Assembly: GCA_903877095.1 (NCBI GenBank)
Contig: CAIRCP010000019.1
Location: 1-40,631, forward strand
Reading direction: 5' to 3'
Source of the DNA: an uncultured Actinomycetes bacterium
GTDB taxonomy: Bacteria > Actinomycetota > Actinomycetes > Mycobacteriales > Mycobacteriaceae
DNA length: 40,631 bases
Below the pieces are notes generated by a model that was not told the origin of the DNA, searched no databases, and saw nothing but the letters and a program-made list of their open reading frames with translations. Of the stretch, positions 34,589-40,631 are shown piece by piece; the first letter of the stretch is position 1; every line of letters starts with the position of its first letter. Position numbers and translations under genes: made by a program.

Positions 34589-35427
34589 CGGTCGCAGCAG
34601 TCACCACCCTGACTCAACCGGGGCGTAACTTCCGCGGCTCGTTCCGGCTCGGCGACCTCGCACTGCGGATCGCGGCCGGGTTCACCCTGCTGTTCCTGTT
34701 CCTGCCGATCCTGGTGATCATCGTCTTCTCGTTCAACAAGCCCAAGGGCAAGTTCAACTACACCTGGCAGGGCTTCACCTTCGAGAACTGGCTGCACCCG
34801 TTCAAGTATCCGGCGCTGGCCAAAGCACTGCGGCTCAGCATCGAGGTGGCGGCGATCTCGACGGCGATCGCGCTGGTGCTGGGCACGCTTGTCGCGATCG
34901 CCCTTGTGCGCCAACGGTTCCGGGGCAGCAAGGCGGTGGACACCTTCATGGTGCTGCCGCTGACCTCGCCCGAGGTGGTGATGGGCGCGTCACTGCTGAC
35001 ATTGTTCCTCAGCATGGGCTGGGCGACCGGCTTCCTGACCGTCGTCATCGCCCACGTCGCCTTCGAGATCAGCTTCGTCGCGATGACGGTGCGGGCCCGG
35101 ATCCGCGGCTTCGACTGGACCCTGGAGGATGCCTCGCTCGACCTCGGCGCGAGCCCCACCCGAACGTTCTTCAAAGTCACGCTGCCGCTGATCATTCCCG
35201 GGGTCGTCGCCGCGGCGATGCTGTCCTTCGCGTTGTCGCTGGACGACTTCATCATCACCTACTTCGTGAGCGGTTCCACGGTGACCTATCCGCTCTACGT
35301 CAACGCCGCCACCAAGGCGGCGGTACCGCCGCAGATCAACGTGTTGGCCACCGCCATCCTGCTGATCAGTCTGGTCCTGCTGGCGGTCGGTACGCTCTAC
35401 CGGCGCAAGCGAATCGATGTGTCCTAG
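34585..35427 (+). CDS. potC: Polyamine-type ABC transporter permease, PotC-like
   Basis: A 280-aa membrane protein of about six helices. The EAA loop reads EDASLDLGASPTRTFFKVTL followed by PLIIPGV; FALSLDDFIITYFVSG is characteristic of PotC/PotI permeases. Partner of PotB. It starts with ATG overlapping the potB stop by four bases. Its stop overlaps the -10 box predicted for the DedA gene. Confidence 0.92.
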   Translation: MTVAAVTTLTQPGRNFRGSFRLGDLALRIAAGFTLLFLFLPILVIIVFSFNKPKGKFNYTWQGFTFENWLHPFKYPALAKALRLSIEVAAISTAIALVLGTLVAIALVRQRFRGSKAVDTFMVLPLTSPEVVMGASLLTLFLSMGWATGFLTVVIAHVAFEISFVAMTVRARIRGFDWTLEDASLDLGASPTRTFFKVTLPLIIPGVVAAAMLSFALSLDDFIITYFVSGSTVTYPLYVNAATKAAVPPQINVLATAILLISLVLLAVGTLYRRKRIDVS

Positions 35428-35432
35428 ATAAT
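35427..35432 (+). promoter_or_regulatory. -10 box for a leaderless dedA start inside the operon
   Basis: GATAAT begins at the last base of the potC stop and lies exactly 6 nt before GTG 35439. The DedA gene may therefore also be transcribed alone. Confidence 0.4.
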
Positions 35433-35438
35433 GCGGCC

Positions 35439-36092
35439 GTGAGCGTCGAGTCGGTTCTGGAGTCCATTCCCCCGCTGACGGTCTATCTGACCGTCGGCAT
35501 CATCATCGGGCTGGAGAGTCTCGGCATCCCCCTGCCCGGGGAGATCGCCCTGGTGAGCGCGGCGGTGCTGGCATCGCAGAACGTCGGCATCAGCCCGGTG
35601 TGGGTCGGCGTCGCGGCCATCGCCGGCGCGATCGTCGGCGACTCGATCGGCTACACCATCGGCCGGAAGTTCGGCATGACGCTGTTCGAGAAACTGGGGG
35701 CACGCTTCCCCAAACATTTCGGCACCGGACACGTCGCACTGGCCAAGCAGCTATTCGGCCGCTGGGGCGTATGGACCGTGTTTTTCGGCCGGTTCATCGC
35801 TTTGTTGCGAATCCTGGCCGGGCCGTTGGCCGGCGCACTGCGGATGCGCTACCCGCACTTCCTGGCCGCCAATGCGTCGGGGGCGATCTGCTGGGCGGGC
35901 GGAACGACCGCGGTGGTGTATTTCCTCGGCCTGGCCGCCGAGAAGTGGCTGTCCCGTTTCTCCTGGGTGGCACTGGTCGTCGCGGTCGTCATCGGCATCG
36001 GCATGACCAAGCTGCTCAAGGACCGCACCGAAGCTCTGATCACCCAGCTCGAAGCCGAGCACAGCTGGGAATCCCTGCGGCAAGCCCCTTGA
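35439..36092 (+). CDS. DedA-family membrane protein
   Basis: A 217-aa protein of the DedA/VTT family: ESLGIPLPGEIALVSAAVLA near the N-terminus, GAIVGDSIGYTIGRKFG, and the hallmark FFGRFIALLRILAGPLAG. Members act as lipid scramblases or flippases (for example undecaprenyl phosphate) or depend on the proton gradient; the exact role here is unknown. GTG 35439 lacks a Shine-Dalgarno but has GATAAT 6 nt upstream. It lies 11 bp after potC, so it can be read from the pot operon too. Convergent with pncA (2-bp gap). Confidence 0.9.
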   Translation: MSVESVLESIPPLTVYLTVGIIIGLESLGIPLPGEIALVSAAVLASQNVGISPVWVGVAAIAGAIVGDSIGYTIGRKFGMTLFEKLGARFPKHFGTGHVALAKQLFGRWGVWTVFFGRFIALLRILAGPLAGALRMRYPHFLAANASGAICWAGGTTAVVYFLGLAAEKWLSRFSWVALVVAVVIGIGMTKLLKDRTEALITQLEAEHSWESLRQAP

Positions 36093-36094
36093 GA

Positions 36095-36652
36095 TCAGGA
36101 GCCCGTCGCCAGATGCACTCCTGCACTTCGCATCTCGTCCAGCGCGACGGCGGTGGTATCCGGCGAGACCCCGGCCGTCAGATCCGTCAGCACCCGGGTG
36201 GTGAATCCGGCCCTGGCCGCGTCCTGCGCGGTGGCTCGCACGCAGTAGTCGGTGGCGATCCCGACGATGTCCACCTCGTCGACCCCGCGGGACCGCAGCC
36301 AGTCGGTGAGTTCCTCGCCGTCTGCGGAGCCCTCGAACCCGCTGTAGGCGGCGTCGTAATGGCCCTTGCGGAATACCGCTTCGATCGGTGTGGTGTCCAG
36401 CCCCGGGTGAAAGTCGGCCCCCGGCGTGTCGGCCACGCAGTGCACAGGCCAGGAGTCGACGAAGTCGGGTTCGTCGGAGAAATGGCCGCCCGGATCGATG
36501 TGGTGGTCCGCCGTCGCGACCACGTGGTCATAGCCGTGCGGTCCGGCGAGCAGGTCGTTGATGGCATGGGCCACCGCGGTTCCGCCGGTGACGGCCAGCG
36601 ATCCGCCCTCGCAGAAGTCGTTCTGTACATCGACGATGATCAGCGCGCGCAT
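36095..36652 (-). CDS. pncA: Nicotinamidase/pyrazinamidase PncA
   Basis: A 185-aa enzyme (M. tuberculosis PncA has 186) that hydrolyses nicotinamide to nicotinate for NAD salvage and can activate pyrazinamide. Catalytic triad residues are visible: Asp8 in IIVDVQNDF, Lys in FRKGHYD, Cys in GIATDYCVRAT. Metal ligands are kept in TADHHIDPGGHF (Asp, His, His) and the later WPVHCV His. ATG 36652 (MRALIIVD) matches the known N-terminus; an ATG three codons upstream is also in frame. TACGTT at 36665-36660 lies 7 nt upstream, suggesting a leaderless mRNA. Divergent from the fusion gene across 41 bp. Confidence 0.95.
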   Translation of the reverse strand: MRALIIVDVQNDFCEGGSLAVTGGTAVAHAINDLLAGPHGYDHVVATADHHIDPGGHFSDEPDFVDSWPVHCVADTPGADFHPGLDTTPIEAVFRKGHYDAAYSGFEGSADGEELTDWLRSRGVDEVDIVGIATDYCVRATAQDAARAGFTTRVLTDLTAGVSPDTTAVALDEMRSAGVHLATGS

Positions 36653-36659
36653 ACCGCCC

Positions 36660-36665
36660 AACGTA
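36660..36665 (-). promoter_or_regulatory. -10 box for a leaderless pncA start
   Basis: TACGTT on the minus strand (TANNNT) ends 7 nt before ATG 36652. No ribosome site is present between them. Confidence 0.5.
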
Positions 36666-36693
36666 GAGCTAATCGTATGAGAGAGGAAGATCT

Positions 36694-39576
36694 ATGACGT
36701 CGTTCGACTTCTTCGACTCGACGGAACTCCCCGTCCCGGCCATCAGCCCGGAGGCCGCTGCCGGCATCGCCGCGTCGCACTTCGGACTGACCGCCACGGT
36801 GCGTGAACTGGGCAGCCAGCAGGACGCCAACTTCCTGCTGATCGATGACGCGGACGGCCCGTTCGGGGTGCTCAAGATCGCCAACCCCGCTTTCAGTCGG
36901 ATCGAACTCGAGGCCCAGGACGCGGCGGCGGCCTACATCGACGCCACCGAGGGTATCCGCACGGCCACCAACGTCGGGACGCCGCCGATCGTTGACATCG
37001 ATTCGGGTGGAACGTTTTTGGCCCGCATCATCCGGTATCTGCCCGGCGGAACCCTCAGCGGAGACGGATATGTGCGGCCCGCCCAGGTGGCGGCCCTCGG
37101 CGATCTCGCCGGGCGCACCTGCCGGGCACTGGCGGCATTCGACCATCCCGGGGTCGACCGGGTGCTGCAGTGGGATCTGCGCCACGCCAAGCGGACCGTC
37201 GAGGTCCTTGCCCCGCATGTGGCCGATCCGGACCAGCGGCAGACCGTCGAGTCCGCGGCGGCCGCCGCCTGGCATGTGGTCGCCGGGTTGGCCGACGACC
37301 TGCCGGTGCAGGTGATCCACGGCGACATCACCGGCGACAACGTGGTCGTGTCGGAGTCCGGAATTCCCGACGGGCTGATCGACTTCGGCGATCTGATGCG
37401 CTCGTGGACCGTCGCCGAACTGGCCGCGTCGGTGGCGACACTGCTGCGCCACGACGGCTGCGAACCGGCCACCACCCTGCCGGCGATTCAGGCCTTCCAC
37501 GCCGTGCGACCGCTGTCCCCGGCCGAAGTGGACGCGCTGTGGCCCCTGGTGGTGATGCGGTCGGCCACCCTGGTGGTCAGTGGCATCCACCAGTCATCGA
37601 TCGACGCCGAAAACGCCTACGCCAGTTCAGCACTCGACCTCGAATGGCGAATCTTTCAGCGCGCCAGTGACATTCCCATCGACGTCATGACGGCACAGAT
37701 CCGGCAAGCCCTCGGCTTGGCGCATCCGGCCGAGCCGGTCACCGGCCGCCTGCTGGACCCCGATGCCGGCGAGATCGTCGTGCTGGACCTTTCGGTGGAC
37801 GCCGACGCGATGGACGGCGGGGCGTGGCTGGAGCCGGATTGCGAGGCGCGGCTGGCCGCCGACGCATTGGCCACCGGAGCCGCCGCGGTGGCGTTTGCCT
37901 TCGGCCAGGCCCGGCTCACCCGTTCGGACAGGCTGTCGGCGACGTCGCCGGCCACGGTGGCGACCGGCATCGAGGTGTGGCCCGGCCGGCCGCTAACGGT
38001 GGTCGCGCCGTGGCCCGGTGCCGTCGCGGTGGACGGTGACACGGTGCGGCTGACCGGAACACCGGGCACGCTGGAGTTGCGTGGCGCCGTGCGAGCGGCG
38101 GCCGGTGCGCACAGCGCCGAGGCCGGGGCCGCGCTGGCCGGCGTCGACGGTCCGGTCTGGATTCAGCTGCGCCGCCCCGGTGCAACCGCGGTGCCGGACT
38201 TCGTCCGCCCGGAGTACGCGGCGGGCTGGCTGGCCCAGGTGAGCGACCCCGGCCCGCTGCTGGGCCTGCCGCCCGGCATCGGGCTCACCGATGACAGCGC
38301 CACACTTCGGGCGCGGCGTGCCCGGGCCTTTGCGGGGGTGCAGGAGCACTATTACGAGCACCCGCCGCGCATCGAGCGCGGCTGGCGCGAGCACCTGATC
38401 GGCGTCGACGGCCGCACCTACCTCGACATGGTCAACAACGTCGCGGTGCTGGGCCACGGGCATCCGCGACTGGCCGACGCCGTGTCCCGGCAGTGGCGGC
38501 GGCTCAACACCAATTCGCGGTTCAACTACGGTGTCGTCGTCGAGCTTTCGGAGCGGCTGGCCGCCACCCTGCCCGAACCGCTGGACACCGTCTTCCTGGT
38601 GAACTCGGGCTCGGAGGCCGACGACCTGGCGCTGCGCCTGGCGATAGCGGCGACCGGCCGGCACGACATCGTCGCGGTGGCCGAGGCCTACCACGGCTGG
38701 ACCTACGCCACCGATGCCGTTTCGACCTCGATCGCCGACAATCCCAACGCGCTGGCCACCCGGCCGTCGTGGGTGCACACCGTGCCGTCGGCCAACTCCT
38801 ACCGCGGCGAGCACCGCGGCCTCGATGCGTCGCAGTACGCCCCGGAGGCAGTCGCGATCATCGAAACGCTTGCGGCACAGGGCAAACCGCCGGCGGCGTT
38901 CATCTGCGAGCCGTTCTACGGCAACGCCGGCGGGATGGCACTGCCGGACGGCTACCTCAAAGCCGTGTACGCGGCGGTGCGCGCGGCGGGCGGGGTGGCC
39001 ATCGCCGACGAGGTCCAGGTGGGCTACGGCCGCACCGGCCGGTGGTTCTGGGCGTTCGAGCAGCAGGGCGTGGTGCCCGACATCGTGGCCGTCGCCAAGG
39101 CGATGGGCAACGGCCAGCCGCTGGGCGCTGTCATCACCACCAAGGCGATCGCCGACGCCTACCGCAACTGCGGCTACTTCTTCTCCTCGGCCGGCGGCAG
39201 CCCGGTGTCGTGCGTGGTGGGCTTGACGGTGCTCGATGTGATCGAAAGCGAAGGGCTGCAGGAGAATGCGTTGACCGTGGGTGACCATATCGTGGCCCGG
39301 ATCAACCACCTCGCGACGCGTCACCCGCTGATCGGCACGGTGCACGGCAGCGGCCTGTACTTGGGCATCGAACTGGTCCGCGACCGCACCACCCTGGAGC
39401 CGGCGGCGGCGGAGACTGCGGCGATCTGCGAGCGGATGCGCGAACTCGGGGTGATCCTGCAGGCGACCGGGGACCGGCAGAACGTCCTGAAGACGAAGCC
39501 GCCGATGTGCATCACCCGGGAATCGGCCGACTTCTTCGTCGACATGCTGGATCGGGTGCTGACGACGGGCTGGTAG
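36694..39576 (+). CDS. APH-type kinase fused to class III PLP phospholyase/aminotransferase
   Basis: A 960-aa fusion. Residues ~1-330: APH/choline-kinase fold, with VLKIAN (ATP Lys61), VIHGDITGDNVVV (HGD 209-211, Asn216) and LIDFGD (229-233); closest in style to hydroxylysine kinase (AGPHD1). ~340-540: a beta-rich linker, perhaps a degenerate M23-like barrel without its metal ligands. ~545-955: class III PLP fold with IADEVQVGYGRTG (Asp772), Schiff-base Lys802 in VAKAMGNGQPLGAV, FSSAGGSPVSCVVG and NVLKTKPPMCIT, strongly like ethanolamine-phosphate and phosphohydroxylysine phospholyases. Inferred reaction: an amino alcohol is phosphorylated, then ammonia and phosphate are eliminated to leave an aldehyde. 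GAGAGGAAG precedes ATG 36694. Stands next to the pot operon and pncA; substrate unproven. Confidence 0.9.
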   Translation: MTSFDFFDSTELPVPAISPEAAAGIAASHFGLTATVRELGSQQDANFLLIDDADGPFGVLKIANPAFSRIELEAQDAAAAYIDATEGIRTATNVGTPPIVDIDSGGTFLARIIRYLPGGTLSGDGYVRPAQVAALGDLAGRTCRALAAFDHPGVDRVLQWDLRHAKRTVEVLAPHVADPDQRQTVESAAAAAWHVVAGLADDLPVQVIHGDITGDNVVVSESGIPDGLIDFGDLMRSWTVAELAASVATLLRHDGCEPATTLPAIQAFHAVRPLSPAEVDALWPLVVMRSATLVVSGIHQSSIDAENAYASSALDLEWRIFQRASDIPIDVMTAQIRQALGLAHPAEPVTGRLLDPDAGEIVVLDLSVDADAMDGGAWLEPDCEARLAADALATGAAAVAFAFGQARLTRSDRLSATSPATVATGIEVWPGRPLTVVAPWPGAVAVDGDTVRLTGTPGTLELRGAVRAAAGAHSAEAGAALAGVDGPVWIQLRRPGATAVPDFVRPEYAAGWLAQVSDPGPLLGLPPGIGLTDDSATLRARRARAFAGVQEHYYEHPPRIERGWREHLIGVDGRTYLDMVNNVAVLGHGHPRLADAVSRQWRRLNTNSRFNYGVVVELSERLAATLPEPLDTVFLVNSGSEADDLALRLAIAATGRHDIVAVAEAYHGWTYATDAVSTSIADNPNALATRPSWVHTVPSANSYRGEHRGLDASQYAPEAVAIIETLAAQGKPPAAFICEPFYGNAGGMALPDGYLKAVYAAVRAAGGVAIADEVQVGYGRTGRWFWAFEQQGVVPDIVAVAKAMGNGQPLGAVITTKAIADAYRNCGYFFSSAGGSPVSCVVGLTVLDVIESEGLQENALTVGDHIVARINHLATRHPLIGTVHGSGLYLGIELVRDRTTLEPAAAETAAICERMRELGVILQATGDRQNVLKTKPPMCITRESADFFVDMLDRVLTTGW

Positions 39577-39577
39577 A

Positions 39578-40294
39578 TCAGCGAGCGGCCACAGCGCGCC
39601 GCGCAAGCCAGTCCCGCTGGGCGCGAACGAATTCCGCGTCGACCACCGCACCGTGGCCGGGCACGTAGATCGCGTCCTCGCCGCCGAGGTCCAGCAGCCG
39701 GTCGAGCGCCGCCGGCCAGGCAGCCAGGTGCGAGTCCGGCCCGACCGCGGGATCGGCGGATTCCTCGACGAGATCGCCGCAGAACACCACCGTCGGCGCT
39801 CCGGGATCGGCCGGCGGGACGACGACGACGAGATCGTGGTCGGTGTGGCCGCGGCCCGGGTGCTGGACATGGACCACCCTCCCGCCGAGGTCGATGTCGG
39901 CATGCCAGACCAGGTGATCGGGAATGTGCACCGCTGCCGCCGCGCGGTCCACTTCGGCGGGATCAGCGCCGTAGCTGACCGCCTCGGCGCAGAGATCGGG
40001 AATCCGGTCGGTGAGCGCCGCGGCGACCGGCGGCGCGGCGTACATCTCCGCTTGGGCGAAGGCGCCACCGCCCAGGATGTGGTCGAAGTGGTGATGCGTC
40101 AGCACCATCCTGCTCACCTGCGATCCGGTCAACTCATCGACATCTTCGGCGATGCCACGCGCCTCGGAAAGCGTTGTGCCACAGTCGATCAACAGGGCTT
40201 CACGCTGGCCTGCCACCAGGCCGACGGTCACGTCGAGGAAGGGCAGCCGGCAGCGATAGACGCCGTGCGCCAATACCTCCCACGCGAGATTCAT
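39578..40294 (-). CDS. MBL-fold metallo-hydrolase
   Basis: A 238-aa protein. The zinc motif is THHHFDH (HxHxDH); further ligands are in HPGRGHTDHD, VFCGDLVEES and VPGHGAVVD. The fold includes glyoxalase-II-like hydrolases, lactonases and others; substrate unknown. ATG 40294 has no Shine-Dalgarno; TAACGT lies 8 nt upstream, so it may be nearly leaderless. It is convergent with the kinase/phospholyase fusion with a single base between stops, so the two do not share a transcript. Function in the same pathway is possible but not shown. Confidence 0.85.
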   Translation of the reverse strand: MNLAWEVLAHGVYRCRLPFLDVTVGLVAGQREALLIDCGTTLSEARGIAEDVDELTGSQVSRMVLTHHHFDHILGGGAFAQAEMYAAPPVAAALTDRIPDLCAEAVSYGADPAEVDRAAAAVHIPDHLVWHADIDLGGRVVHVQHPGRGHTDHDLVVVVPPADPGAPTVVFCGDLVEESADPAVGPDSHLAAWPAALDRLLDLGGEDAIYVPGHGAVVDAEFVRAQRDWLARRAVAAR

Positions 40295-40334
40295 CGCCGC
40301 TCACGTTAGCCGTTAGCTCGATCAGCGGCGGCCA

Positions 40335-40631
40335 TCAAAATGGTGGTGGGCGGTTGCGTTCGGCGACGCGGGTGTCGTTGAGGGCGCGTTGGCATTGGAT
40401 TCGGCGGGCGCGGTCGTCGGCGCGGGTGCGGCGACGCCGCGGCATGGCCAGGGCGCGGTCGGGGTGATCGGTGATCGGCTGGTCGGTGATGGCTGGTCGG
40501 CGATCGGCGGGTCGGGCAGCGGTGCGGTCGTGGTGTCCCAGGACGGGAACCACAACCGGCTACCCGGGACGGTGGTGTAGGTGTGCCCGGTCGGGGAGGT
40601 CCAGATGATCGTGCCGTCGGGCAGCTGGATG
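40335..40631 (-). pseudogene. C-terminus of a 13E12/DUF222-type HNH endonuclease, frameshifted and cut by the edge
   Basis: Reading in from the right edge the minus strand gives [20 protein letters not shown] then [14 protein letters not shown], the segment after the HNH motif in the 13E12 repeat family of mycobacteria. The typical ending ([20 protein letters not shown], to RNRPPPF) is present but in another frame, stopping at 40335. Adding one base between 40490 and 40491, where the middle copy of a 15-bp tandem repeat is one base short, restores one frame ([20 protein letters not shown]). The HNH domain itself lies beyond the window. These proteins are multicopy; function is poorly known. 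The 40-bp region before the MBL start holds nothing else. Confidence 0.7.
40470..40513 (+). repeat. Three-unit 15/14/15-bp tandem repeat
   Basis: GGTGATCGGCTGGTC (40470-40484), GGTGATGGCTGGTC (40485-40498, one C missing) and GGCGATCGGCGGGTC (40499-40513). On the minus strand it encodes a DQPIT-type pentapeptide repeat. The short middle unit causes the frameshift in the HNH gene. Confidence 0.75.

Noticed and set aside
36694..37680. Aminoglycoside resistance by the APH domain
   Set aside because: Fused to a phospholyase-type PLP domain and chromosomal; the APH fold is shared by many small-molecule kinases.
37993..40068. 691-codon open frame antisense to the fusion gene
   Set aside because: Arg/Pro/His-rich shadow; both strands it covers hold recognised enzymes.
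40470..40513. CRISPR-like repeat
   Set aside because: Units are 15 bp, directly adjacent without spacers and in a coding frame.

Overview
The window looks like a chromosomal segment of a rapidly growing mycobacterium (Mycolicibacterium-like). It is GC-rich with frequent GTG starts. It carries a complete yrbE-mce locus, a SigB-like sigma factor ending in SYAS, a PncA very close to the M. tuberculosis enzyme, a DUF732-like secreted protein, the C-terminal end of a 13E12-type HNH protein, and many TANNNT boxes 6-8 nt before start codons, as expected for leaderless mycobacterial transcripts. No tRNA, rRNA, CRISPR array, insertion sequence or origin was seen. No gap without a gene exceeds 300 bases.

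Layout. 1-1537: 3' part of a secreted Calx-beta/GH18 chitinase, ending at a strong bidirectional hairpin. 1695-4695 (-): a GAF-ANTAR-PAS-PP2C phosphatase followed, after a hairpin and an ECF-type promoter, by a SigB-like sigma factor. 4797-6755: a fructose-type PTS EIIBCA without its usual partners. 6769-9922: a small unknown protein, a deletion remnant of a nitroreductase-like gene, a frameshifted Lnt-like amidohydrolase and an alpha/beta hydrolase. 9919-12145: a CPA1 antiporter and a secreted LpqC-like esterase. 12155-14920 (-): thioesterase, SseB-like sulfurtransferase, a frameshifted DUF732-like protein and a membrane-anchored unknown. 14957-16423: a drug-type MFS transporter. 16437-20074 (-): a Cache-HAMP class III cyclase translationally coupled to an MscS channel with a cyclic-nucleotide-binding-like domain. 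20176-20676: a secreted unknown. 20748-30075 (-): yrbEA-yrbEB-mceA-F. 30239-31072: an SDR. 31253-36092: potA-potD-potB-potC-dedA. 36095-36652 (-): pncA. 36694-39576: a 960-aa kinase/PLP-phospholyase fusion. 39578-40294 (-): an MBL-fold hydrolase. 40335-40631 (-): the HNH remnant.

How they work together. Three parts read as modules: (i) stress signalling, with the multi-sensor phosphatase and sigma factor; (ii) cyclic-nucleotide or osmotic signalling, with the coupled cyclase and MscS, both of which show altered ligand-site residues; (iii) import and breakdown of amines, with a polyamine-type ABC importer beside a fused kinase-phospholyase that resembles the hydroxylysine kinase and ethanolamine-phosphate/phosphohydroxylysine phospholyase families. 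The third is the best candidate for an undercharacterised pathway.

Caution: three genes (Lnt-like, DUF732-like, HNH) are each broken by one single-base indel that can be restored exactly. Either the assembly has residual indel errors or these genes are recent pseudogenes.
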